DNA of 64,000 bases, from NCBI GenBank assembly GCA_964016105.1, contig CAXHEX010000011.1, forward strand, positions 62,001 through 126,000. Reading direction: 5' to 3'. Shown in pieces: positions 42,104 through 50,474 of this stretch; positions within the stretch are counted from its first letter, which is position 1, and each line of letters opens with the position of its first letter. The position numbers and the translations under genes are program-made. The notes under the pieces are model-generated. The model saw only the letters and a list, made by a program, of their open reading frames with translations. It was not told the DNA's origin and searched no databases. This DNA comes from Ketobacter sp964016105 (GTDB lineage: Bacteria > Pseudomonadota > Gammaproteobacteria > Pseudomonadales > Ketobacteraceae).

Positions 42104-43177
42104 TTGAAACCAATGCAATTTTTGAATAAAACTATCCACTGTCGAAACACACTAAGCGGCGTTTTTCTTGCCATTATCTGCCTGCTGACACCCATCAGCC
42201 AGGCGTCTGAAGCCACATCCACAACAACACCCATTTACTACGCTAAACATCCCAAGGCAGAAGCGTTTATCAAAGAAGTCGTGAATGAAAAACTGATTGC
42301 TGAACAGGACATTCGGCGACTCCTGAGTCAAGCTGAGAGGAAGCAGTCAATCCTGGACGCCATCGCCCGGCCAGCAGAGAAAACATTGACCTGGGCAAGG
42401 TACCGCAACATCTTTTTAACTGATGACCGAATCAATAAGGGCATGGAATTTTACCGCCAACACCAAGCCACCTTTGCCCGGGCTGAAAAAGAATTCGGCG
42501 TATCGCGCCATATTATTTTGGCTATCATCGGTGTGGAAACACGCTACGGTTACCACAAAGGTAAGCATCGGGTAGTGGATGCACTGGCTACCCTGGCGTT
42601 CGACTATCCCCCCCGCAGCCGTTTTTTTCGATCGGAACTGAAACACTTTATACAGCTCAAACAGGAAGCAGGTATCGACCTTGAGCAGGTGAAGGGCTCC
42701 TACGCCGGAGCCATGGGCTTTGGTCAATTTATTTCCAGCAGTTATCGCCACTATGCGGTGGATTTCGATGGCGATAACATCCGGGATTTAATGGGTAACC
42801 CGGTTGATGCCATCGGCAGTGTAGCCAACTATTTCAAACGCCATAAATGGCAGGATGGACAACCGGTGGCTTCCGTTGCGCGCCGAATCTCCACTGGGAA
42901 GCAGAATCCCAAACTGGATAAGATGGTCAATTCAGGCCTCAAACCCAAATTGACTATAATGGACATTAAGCAGGCAGGCTTACTGCCGGACGCCAACTTC
43001 AACGACGACGCCAAAGCCACCGCCATGAAATTGGAAGGTGAGCAAGGTATAGAATATTGGGTTGGTTTGCAGAATTTTTATGTGATAACCCGCTACAATC
43101 ACAGTCCGTTGTATGCCATGGCGGTGTATCAATTGAGCGAAGCCCTGAAACAAAGAATAGAAAAGTTAAATTTGTGA
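42104..43177 (+). CDS. mltB: Membrane-bound lytic murein transglycosylase B
   Basis: 357 residues from the TTG at 42104, which has AGGGA seven bases upstream; the ATG at 42113 is the alternative. The signal peptide ends near SQASEA, and a Cys in CLLTPIS may or may not act as a lipobox, so periplasmic location is safer than lipoprotein. The catalytic Glu is in IIGVETRYGYHKG. YAGAMGFGQFISSSYRHYAVDFDGD and ANYFKRHKW are family signatures. The enzyme cleaves glycan strands with 1,6-anhydro product formation. It follows rodA in the elongation block. Confidence 0.93.
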   Translation: MKPMQFLNKTIHCRNTLSGVFLAIICLLTPISQASEATSTTTPIYYAKHPKAEAFIKEVVNEKLIAEQDIRRLLSQAERKQSILDAIARPAEKTLTWARYRNIFLTDDRINKGMEFYRQHQATFARAEKEFGVSRHIILAIIGVETRYGYHKGKHRVVDALATLAFDYPPRSRFFRSELKHFIQLKQEAGIDLEQVKGSYAGAMGFGQFISSSYRHYAVDFDGDNIRDLMGNPVDAIGSVANYFKRHKWQDGQPVASVARRISTGKQNPKLDKMVNSGLKPKLTIMDIKQAGLLPDANFNDDAKATAMKLEGEQGIEYWVGLQNFYVITRYNHSPLYAMAVYQLSEALKQRIEKLNL

Positions 43178-43179
43178 GT

Positions 43180-44043
43180 ATGAATAACACCATTCAAACA
43201 AAACAAAAGTCGTTATTTGTTGGTTTAGTGGGGATCTTGTGCCTGCTGCTAAGCGCCTGCGGCAACCATCGCCCTTATTCCGGTGGCGCCTTTGAAGAAC
43301 AAGACAGCGCCCCCAGCAAAGTTTTGGATTGGGCTAATATTCCCGATGCACAACCCAAATGGGAACCCAAGGCCCGTTACGGCAACCATTCCCCCTACAA
43401 AGTATTTGGCAAAACCTATCATGTAATGGCCAGCAGCAAGGGCTATAAAGAAAAGGGTATTGGCAGCTGGTATGGCAAAAAGTTCGCTGGCCGCCCCACT
43501 TCCAGTCAAGAACCCTACGACCCATACCTGATGACCGCTGCCCACAAAAGCCTGCCCATTCCCTCTTATGTTCGGGTAACCAATCTGGAAAACCAAAAGC
43601 AGATAATTGTACGAGTCAATGACCGAGGCCCATTTCACAAAGGACGCATAATCGATCTTTCCTACGCCGCTGCCCACAAAATTGGCTATGCCAACAACGG
43701 TGTTGCACCGGTTTTGGTGGAAGCCATCGAGGTGTACCCACCAAGATTAAGTAAACCTGCCACGTTCTCCTCTTCCAGCACCAGCACTGATGTGCCGAAG
43801 CCGGACAACAAGCAGAGCTACTACCTCCAAGTGGCTGCCTATCAAGATTTTTTTAACGCAAAATCACTGCAAGAAGAACTGATTACACTGGTAAATGCGC
43901 CCGTGGGTATCTATTCTTCAAAGGAGCGAGCGAACCCCAATTTGCATCGAGTGCGAATCGGCCCTTTTGCCACAGAGCAGGAAGCGGATCGGGTCAAACG
44001 CCAAATTGAACATCGCCACTCACCCTTATTAATCAAACGATAA
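43180..44043 (+). CDS. rlpA: Septal-ring lytic transglycosylase RlpA lipoprotein
   Basis: 287 residues. The signal ends in lipobox LLSAC (Cys27). The double-psi beta-barrel (about 90-185) shows GIGSWYGKKFAGRPTSSQEPYD, VRVTNLENQKQIIVRVNDRGPF with the catalytic-type Asp, and RIIDLSYAAAHKIG. A SPOR domain closes the protein (about 210-287). RlpA cleaves denuded glycans at division sites. The ATG at 43180 is three bases after the mltB stop; a GTG two codons upstream is possible. A longer open frame inside mltB is not used. Confidence 0.93.
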   Translation: MNNTIQTKQKSLFVGLVGILCLLLSACGNHRPYSGGAFEEQDSAPSKVLDWANIPDAQPKWEPKARYGNHSPYKVFGKTYHVMASSKGYKEKGIGSWYGKKFAGRPTSSQEPYDPYLMTAAHKSLPIPSYVRVTNLENQKQIIVRVNDRGPFHKGRIIDLSYAAAHKIGYANNGVAPVLVEAIEVYPPRLSKPATFSSSSTSTDVPKPDNKQSYYLQVAAYQDFFNAKSLQEELITLVNAPVGIYSSKERANPNLHRVRIGPFATEQEADRVKRQIEHRHSPLLIKR

Positions 44044-44110
44044 AAGCGGACCGAGGTACTATGTGGTACCATCTCACTTGCCCGCTATAACTTTTCAAAA
44101 GACCTTTTTC

Positions 44111-45292
44111 ATGATGAACTTGAAACTCTTATTATGTCGTTTCTGTCTGGTGGCGATCTGTTTTGCCACCCTGACCCTGAGCTTTTCCAACCGCGTCCAA
44201 GCCGCAACCCCCATTATCCCTGCGCCCCCTTCTCTAGCAGCAAAGTCCTGGTTACTGGTGGACGCCAAGACTGGCCATGTAATCACCCAATACAATGCGG
44301 ATCAAGCGCTGCCTCCAGCCAGCCTCACCAAAATGATGACCACTTATATCGCCTCTGAGCAGATTGCCAGTGGCAATATAAACTACAACGACATGGTGAG
44401 AATCAGCGAAAAAGCCTGGCGTAAAGGTGGTTCCAAAATGTACATTAAAGAAGGAACGGAAGTTAAGCTGGAAGATCTTTTAAGGGGTATTATCATCCAA
44501 TCCGGCAACGACGCCAGTATTGCCATTGCAGAATATATTGCCGGCAGCGAAGATGCCTTTGCCGATTTGATGAACCAAACCGCCCTCAGCTTGGGCATGA
44601 CCAGTACCCACTTCCGCAATGCCACGGGCTGGCCCGCAAAAGATCACTACACCACCGCCCGCGACCTGTCGCTACTGGCCCTGGCCACCATAAAACATCA
44701 CCCTGAAGACTATTCAATCTATTCAGAGAAAGAGTTCACCTATAACGGCATACGCCAACCCAACCGTAACAGCCTGCTGTGGCACGACGACAGCGTAGAC
44801 GGGATCAAAACCGGCCACACCGAAGAAGCCGGTTATTGCCTGGTGGCCTCTGCCGTGAAAAACAACATGCGCCTGATATCCGTGGTCATGGGAACAAAGT
44901 CAGAAAAAGACCGCGCCGCTGAAAGCCAAAAATTGATCACCTACGGCTTTCGATTTTTCGAAACCCTACAAAGCTACAGCAAGAACCAGGAATTGCTGAA
45001 TGCAGAAATTTGGAAGGGAAGCGCCGATACCATCAAGCTGGGAACCGACCAGGAAGTTTGGCTCACCATTCCCCGTGGCAGCGGCGATCAAATCGAAGCG
45101 GAGCTTGAAGTTCCTGAGCTGCTGGAGGCCCCCATCGCCCAAGGAGAAAAAATCGGCACCATCAAAATCACATTGAATGGAAATACCCTTGCCACCAAGC
45201 CCCTAATAGCCCTGGATACTGTTGAACAGGGTGGTCTGTTTAAGCGTCTGTGGCATTGGATACTGCTGATGGTCAAAGGCTGGATAAGCTAG
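44111..45292 (+). CDS. dacA: D-alanyl-D-alanine carboxypeptidase (PBP5/6 type)
   Basis: 393 residues from the ATG pair at 44111/44114. Signal peptide to about residue 31. The active site is SLTKM (Ser71, Lys74), SGN at 131-133 and KTGHT. The C-terminal domain and amphipathic end (KRLWHWILLMVKGWIS) anchor it to the inner membrane. The enzyme trims D-Ala from pentapeptides. A longer frame from 44063 has no supporting signal. The aminotransferase gene begins on the next base after the stop. Confidence 0.94.
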   Translation: MMNLKLLLCRFCLVAICFATLTLSFSNRVQAATPIIPAPPSLAAKSWLLVDAKTGHVITQYNADQALPPASLTKMMTTYIASEQIASGNINYNDMVRISEKAWRKGGSKMYIKEGTEVKLEDLLRGIIIQSGNDASIAIAEYIAGSEDAFADLMNQTALSLGMTSTHFRNATGWPAKDHYTTARDLSLLALATIKHHPEDYSIYSEKEFTYNGIRQPNRNSLLWHDDSVDGIKTGHTEEAGYCLVASAVKNNMRLISVVMGTKSEKDRAAESQKLITYGFRFFETLQSYSKNQELLNAEIWKGSADTIKLGTDQEVWLTIPRGSGDQIEAELEVPELLEAPIAQGEKIGTIKITLNGNTLATKPLIALDTVEQGGLFKRLWHWILLMVKGWIS

Positions 45293-46153
45293 TTGACCTC
45301 CCAGGCCTTTTTTAACGGCGAGTTTATGCCCTTAGATCAGGTGCATATCTCGCCGCTGGATCGAGGTTTTTTATTCGGGGACGGTGTTTTTGAGTTAATC
45401 CCAAGCTACGGCAAACAACTATTCCGGCCGCAACATCACATCCAGCGTCTGCTCAACAGCTTGGAGTCTATCTATCTGCCCTCCCCCTATGATGCCCAGC
45501 ACTGGCTCAATTTGTTGCAACAATTAGTGGCTCTGAATCCGCAACAAAATCAAACTCTCTATCTACAAGTAACCCGGGGAGTAGAAGCAAAACGCGACCA
45601 CGCTATTAAAGCAGAGACCCAACCCACTGTTTTCATCATGTCCACGGCCATGGACAAACCCAGCCTGTCGAGTTTGGATACGGAGCAAGGCATCGATGCC
45701 ATCACCCACCAGGATAGCCGTTGGCAACACTGCAACATTAAAAGCAACTCCATGCTAGGAAACATTCTATTGCGGCATCAGAGCACGCTGCAGGGGGCCA
45801 GTGAAACCATTCTCATCCGCGACGGCAAGGTTACCGAAGGCACCTCAAGTAATGTGTTTGTGGTAACTGAAGGCTGCCTGGCTACACCCCCATTGAATCA
45901 ATATTTGCTGGGTGGAGTCACTCGCGATTTGATTCTGGAGTTAGCGCAACAAAACCACATTCCCGTGGTACAAGAAAACCTTTCTGAAAACCAATTGTTT
46001 TCCGCCCAAGAGGTTTGGATTACCAGCTCCAGCGTGGGTATTCGTCCCGTGGTCCGGTTAGATAGGCAAGTGATTGCGGATGGTAATCCAGGCCAACTTT
46101 GGCGTAAGCTGGCCCAGTGTTTTATTGAGTATCGCCATTCTTTGATGGCATAA
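45293..46153 (+). CDS. Class IV aminotransferase, D-amino-acid transaminase-like
   Basis: 286 residues. A fold-type IV PLP enzyme: DRGFLFGDGVFELIPSYG, PLP Lys150 in CNIKSNSMLGNILL, EGTSSNVFVV, and ITSSSVGIRPVV. The pattern is closest to D-alanine aminotransferase. The start is TTG at 45293, directly abutting the dacA TAG, with GGA upstream. Production or recycling of D-Ala next to a D-Ala carboxypeptidase is plausible. Branched-chain or aminodeoxychorismate activities in the same superfamily are less likely. It converges with the next gene, leaving a 7-base gap. Confidence 0.88.
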   Translation: MTSQAFFNGEFMPLDQVHISPLDRGFLFGDGVFELIPSYGKQLFRPQHHIQRLLNSLESIYLPSPYDAQHWLNLLQQLVALNPQQNQTLYLQVTRGVEAKRDHAIKAETQPTVFIMSTAMDKPSLSSLDTEQGIDAITHQDSRWQHCNIKSNSMLGNILLRHQSTLQGASETILIRDGKVTEGTSSNVFVVTEGCLATPPLNQYLLGGVTRDLILELAQQNHIPVVQENLSENQLFSAQEVWITSSSVGIRPVVRLDRQVIADGNPGQLWRKLAQCFIEYRHSLMA

Positions 46154-46160
46154 GACGAGT

Positions 46161-46700
46161 TTAATTGCCAGAGGTGGCCCCGGGTAACAAATCCACTCCC
46201 AGCTGGCTGCGTTGGGAATTACGCATCATGGTACTACCGGATTCAAGCATGCGCCGGCCTTCGCCAATCTGAGACCGTCCTTTGTCAATCAGTTCATTAC
46301 CCTTGGTAACCAGCTTGTTGCCTTTTTTAACATCATCTATTGCGTCTTCCCAGCGCTCACCGATATCTTTAAGGCGTTTTGCTTCCGCGTCTACCTGTTT
46401 AGGAGCGGTGGAGGCACCAACCGAACTGGCTGCTGCTGAATAATCCTGCCGCGCTTTCACCATATTCTGGTTACCGGTTTCGATCAGGCTCTCACCTTCG
46501 CGGACTTTATCCCGTCCGGAGGCTAACTTCTTTTCCCCATCGGAAACCAAGTCTTCACCCTTGGCTACCATTTTTTGTCCTTCGCTCCACATGGCTTGAG
46601 GATCACCCGCCAGGGCTTCAGAGGAAATGGTTGAAGTGGTGCACGCACTGATTGCAGACAACGCACCCAGCAGAATGAATATAGTTATTACTTTTCGCAT
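46161..46700 (-). CDS. Lipoprotein with glycine-heptad helical repeats
   Basis: 179 residues. Lipobox SAISAC. Two helical stretches (about 40-80 and 125-163) repeat every seven residues with Gly at one position, for example GEDLVSDGEKKLASGRDKVR and GNKLVTKGNELIDKG. Gly at heptad spacing suggests close helix packing along a coiled coil. I do not recognise a named family. It would be anchored to the envelope. It starts ATG at 46700, divergent from the chemoreceptor gene. Confidence 0.75.
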   Translation of the reverse strand: MRKVITIFILLGALSAISACTTSTISSEALAGDPQAMWSEGQKMVAKGEDLVSDGEKKLASGRDKVREGESLIETGNQNMVKARQDYSAAASSVGASTAPKQVDAEAKRLKDIGERWEDAIDDVKKGNKLVTKGNELIDKGRSQIGEGRRMLESGSTMMRNSQRSQLGVDLLPGATSGN

Positions 46701-46884
46701 TATGACTTAGGTTCCCTAATAACAATTGATAGCGATTTCTATGGTAATCAATCAGGTAGCGTCCCACAAATCAAATCTAGACCGATTGTGATCCGCCTTA
46801 TTTGATTACCAATGACCTATGCCCTGCCAGCACCCAAAACCTGTCTATACTCAAACTGGAAAATGGTGCATAAGGATGTGACTA

Positions 46885-49215
46885 ATGAAATTACGGCAAA
46901 AACTGCTCGTACTGACCACAACTATTGCCGTAATACCCACACTGGTGGCCAGTTTACTAGTGGGTTTCCAGTCATACAGCAGTAGCCGTGACACCGCAGA
47001 ACTGCAAGCTCAGGCTCAACTTATTTCCATTCGCGATATCAAGAAACAGCAAATTGAACAGTACTTTGCCTTTATTCAAAGCCAGATCCAGACCTTTTCC
47101 AATAGCCGCATGGTCATTGACGCAGTGCAGCGATTTCGAGCTGACATGGCCAACTACAGGCAGCAGACCGGGCTTCGGCGATCCGATCAGCGGCAGCTGC
47201 TAAAAAATTACTATACGGATGAATTTGGCCAAGAGTTCTCCAGACGCAATGGAAACACGCCACTAAAAACGGAGTTAATGCTGAAAGGTTTAGATGCCGA
47301 TAGTATTTCATTGCAGTACGACTTTATTGTGGACAACCCCCACCCCCTGGGAAGCAAAGATCAGCTGACTGGCCCAGACAATTCATCCGACTATGCCATC
47401 ACACATAGACTCTACCATCCGGCCTTTCGCGACTATTTAAACCGTTTCGGGTACTACGATATATTTCTGGCGGACCCGGTGAGTGGCGATATAGTCTATT
47501 CGGTTTTCAAAGAGCTGGATTTTACCACGTCTCTAATTGACGGCCCCTACGCACAAACCGGAATTGGTGAAGCTTTTCGTCAAGCCAACGCAGCAACAAA
47601 ACAAGACGCAACCGCACTCACGGATTTCGCGTCTTACCTGCCTTCTTACCAAGATCCTGCCGCATTTATTGCCTCTCCCATTTTTGATGGCGATAGAAAA
47701 GTGGGTATTTTGATATTTCAAATGCCCGTGGACCGTATCAATTCCATCATGACCCATGAACAGGCATGGGCAGCAACCGGTCTTGGCGCATCCGGCGAAA
47801 CCTATCTGGTGGGGTCGGATTTTTTAATGCGAAGTATGAGCCGCTTTCTAATCGAAGACAGCAGCGGCTACATACAAGCCTTACAAAAGGCGGGCACCTC
47901 CGATACGACCATAACCGCCATCGAGAAAAAGCAAACCTCCATAGGCTTGCAGCCAGTGCAAACACCAGGCACCAATGCGGTATTTGCAGGCCAAACAGGC
48001 TTTGCACTGTTTCCTGATTACCGCCAGATACCGGTGTTATCTGCCTATGCCCCCCTAAACATTGCTGGCCTTAATTGGGGTATTATGAGTGAAATAGACA
48101 AAGCCGAAGCCTTCCAAGGAGTAGACCAGCTACTCAGCTCCATCGCAATCTCAGTGGCGGTTGTTACTGCATTAACCGTAGCCATCAGCCTCTTTATCAG
48201 CGTGTACTTCTCAAATCGGTTCACCAGCCCCATCGGCCGTTTCACCCAAGCCTTAACACATATTCGTGAATCTTCGGATCTGACCTTACGGGTTGATGCG
48301 GATGGCCAAGATGAATTATCTCAAAGTGGTGAGGCCCTAAACGCGCTGATTGGAGATTTCCAACAGACCATCCGACAATTACGTGAATCTTCACACTGGC
48401 TAAAACAATCCTCGGCTGATCTGGGTAACTTGACCCAACTCACCAAAAACGCCGCCAATCACCAACAAGCCCGCAGCCAACAAGTGGCACAAGCGGCATT
48501 GGAAATGACCAGCTCGGCTCAAGCAGTTGCCGATAATGCAGAACGCACAGCGCAAGTGACACAACAGGCGCACCAGCTCAGCCAAGACGGTCAGACCACC
48601 ATAGATAGCACCATGATCTGCATTAGTGATCTGGCTACCGACATTAATGAGATGACCCATGTACTGGCCTACGTTTCGGAGCATAGCAATAGTATCGGGT
48701 CCGTCCTCAATGTCATCAGCGAGATCGCCGAGCAAACCAATTTACTGGCGTTGAATGCAGCCATCGAAGCCGCTCGCGCTGGTGAGCAAGGTCGTGGTTT
48801 CGCCGTGGTCGCCGATGAAGTACGCGCACTCGCCCAACGCACTCACGAGTCTACCCAAGAGATCACCACCACAATCGAGCGTTTGCAGAGTGGCATAAAC
48901 GATGCTAACCGCTCCATCATCTCCAGCAGTGAAAAAGCAAAAGCGAACGTAGATGAATTTGAACGTACCAAAGAATTTCTACAGGCCATCACCGACAACA
49001 TCAATTCCATCACCACTATGAATCAAAGTAGCTCCAGTGCTGCCGTAGAACAGCTCGACAGAGCTGAATCCATTGCCGCCAACATTAAGGAGGTGAGCGA
49101 AATTGCTGGCAAAGTGAGTGATTTAGCCAGCCACGTGGATGCTTGCAGCCGTACCATTGACGGAATGGCTACCAAGTTAGATGAGTACGTAGCCAAGTTC
49201 AAAATGGGTCAATGA
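46885..49215 (+). CDS. Methyl-accepting chemotaxis protein
   Basis: 776 residues. Membrane segment one at about 8-29, a large periplasmic sensor (about 30-415, probably dCache-like or double-PDC, with LADPVSGDIVYSVFKELDF and PLNIAGLNWGIMSEIDK), and segment two at about 418-442. A HAMP domain follows, then the signalling helix bundle with hairpin tip IAEQTNLLALNAAIEAARAG. No CheB/CheR docking pentapeptide is visible at the C-terminus (KFKMGQ). The ligand is unknown. ATG after AAGGATG. Confidence 0.93.
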   Translation: MKLRQKLLVLTTTIAVIPTLVASLLVGFQSYSSSRDTAELQAQAQLISIRDIKKQQIEQYFAFIQSQIQTFSNSRMVIDAVQRFRADMANYRQQTGLRRSDQRQLLKNYYTDEFGQEFSRRNGNTPLKTELMLKGLDADSISLQYDFIVDNPHPLGSKDQLTGPDNSSDYAITHRLYHPAFRDYLNRFGYYDIFLADPVSGDIVYSVFKELDFTTSLIDGPYAQTGIGEAFRQANAATKQDATALTDFASYLPSYQDPAAFIASPIFDGDRKVGILIFQMPVDRINSIMTHEQAWAATGLGASGETYLVGSDFLMRSMSRFLIEDSSGYIQALQKAGTSDTTITAIEKKQTSIGLQPVQTPGTNAVFAGQTGFALFPDYRQIPVLSAYAPLNIAGLNWGIMSEIDKAEAFQGVDQLLSSIAISVAVVTALTVAISLFISVYFSNRFTSPIGRFTQALTHIRESSDLTLRVDADGQDELSQSGEALNALIGDFQQTIRQLRESSHWLKQSSADLGNLTQLTKNAANHQQARSQQVAQAALEMTSSAQAVADNAERTAQVTQQAHQLSQDGQTTIDSTMICISDLATDINEMTHVLAYVSEHSNSIGSVLNVISEIAEQTNLLALNAAIEAARAGEQGRGFAVVADEVRALAQRTHESTQEITTTIERLQSGINDANRSIISSSEKAKANVDEFERTKEFLQAITDNINSITTMNQSSSSAAVEQLDRAESIAANIKEVSEIAGKVSDLASHVDACSRTIDGMATKLDEYVAKFKMGQ

Positions 49216-49320
49216 TGTAGCCATAATGGCTCATCCATAGCGCTATCTATTTCACCTCAACGCAATCATAGGCATCGCTCCGCATAACGTATTTTAACAG
49301 CTGCGTTTCCTGTTAGTATG

Positions 49321-49337
49321 AGACCCCATTGGGGTCT
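49321..49337. repeat. Short perfect hairpin upstream of the hydrolase gene
   Basis: AGACCCC/GGGGTCT with loop ATT. It lies between the chemoreceptor stop and the hydrolase TTG start, without a T-run; it may end the former message. Confidence 0.4.
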
Positions 49338-49369
49338 ATGGGAATAAGCCGTTACGGAGTACAGGTGTC

Positions 49370-50461
49370 TTGATATTCGCATCAATTACAGTATTAGTGA
49401 TTTGTTTTGTGTTTTATTACTGCATACGGGCGGCCAAGGCTCCCCAGCTGGTATTTAACAACAATCGGATCAATCAGAAGATTGTGTCTAGCTTGTCCCG
49501 GTTGCATCGACCATTTAAGCCCACACCCTGGGCTTTCAACTCCCATTTGCAGTTGATCGTACTGGTGGTGAAGGAGTTCTTTTCAACTCCCTTGCGCTAT
49601 GATCGTGTAGAAGTGATCGGTATGGAAGACGGTGGCACCACGGGTTTGTGCTGGGTAGGAGATGGACTAGCCGAAGATTCACCTATCATAGTGGTTTTGC
49701 ACACAATAAACGGAACTCCGCAAAGCATGTCGCAGCTGGTGGACGACCTTCACCGATTCACTGGCTGGAAAACCGTTTTATGTGTTCGCCGTGGGCACGG
49801 AGATATCAATTTCACCACGCCAAAATACAACAGCATGGGTGACACCAACGATCTGCGCGCCCAGCTTGACACCATCTCCGCCCGCTTCCCATGTGCCCCG
49901 CTGTACATGCTGGGCAGCTCTGCTGGTTCTGGGCTGTTAGTGCGTTATCTTGGTGAACCGGAAGTGAACGACCAGGTAAAGGGCGCTTTTGCCTATTGCC
50001 CGGGTTACGATATTTCCATTGCGTTCCAGCGCTCCCATGATTTTTACAGCCGCTTGATGGCCAAAAAACTGGTTAAGAATTTTGTTGAGCCTAACCGTCA
50101 TCTTTTTCAATCGAAAACCAATTTAAGCCAGTTACTCAATGCAGAAAATCTACATGATTTTCATCAACACCTATTTGCAGTGGCGGGCTTTGAGAGTCAC
50201 GATCATTATCTAGAACACATCAACCCGGTGACGGTAATGGATAATATCCGCATACCCATTATGGTGTTGAATTCAGAAGACGACCCCGTGTGCGTGTTAC
50301 AAAATGTACTGGAATACAAACGTTCGTTGGAGTCGATGGAAAAATCCATTTTGGTTATTACCAAACGGGGAAGCCATTGTGCCCACTTAACAGGATGGTT
50401 AGCCCAATCCTGGTCCCACCAACTGGCGGCGGATTATTTTAAAGCCTTGGAGCAACTCTAA
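49370..50461 (+). CDS. Membrane-anchored alpha/beta hydrolase (ABHD1/2/3-YheT-like)
   Basis: 363 residues. One N-terminal hydrophobic helix (1-20), then the hydrolase domain: VVLHTINGTPQSM (oxyanion region), the nucleophile elbow GSSAGSGLLVRYLGE, the acid in NSEDDPVC, and the His in KRGSHCAHLTGW. The pattern resembles ABHD1-3/YheT-type esterases or lipases. It starts at TTG 49370, with upstream GGAG at longer spacing and AGG nearer. It converges with tamB. The substrate is unknown; acylglycerol or phospholipid is likely for the family. Confidence 0.85.
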   Translation: MIFASITVLVICFVFYYCIRAAKAPQLVFNNNRINQKIVSSLSRLHRPFKPTPWAFNSHLQLIVLVVKEFFSTPLRYDRVEVIGMEDGGTTGLCWVGDGLAEDSPIIVVLHTINGTPQSMSQLVDDLHRFTGWKTVLCVRRGHGDINFTTPKYNSMGDTNDLRAQLDTISARFPCAPLYMLGSSAGSGLLVRYLGEPEVNDQVKGAFAYCPGYDISIAFQRSHDFYSRLMAKKLVKNFVEPNRHLFQSKTNLSQLLNAENLHDFHQHLFAVAGFESHDHYLEHINPVTVMDNIRIPIMVLNSEDDPVCVLQNVLEYKRSLESMEKSILVITKRGSHCAHLTGWLAQSWSHQLAADYFKALEQL

Positions 50462-50474
50462 AACACAACAGCAA

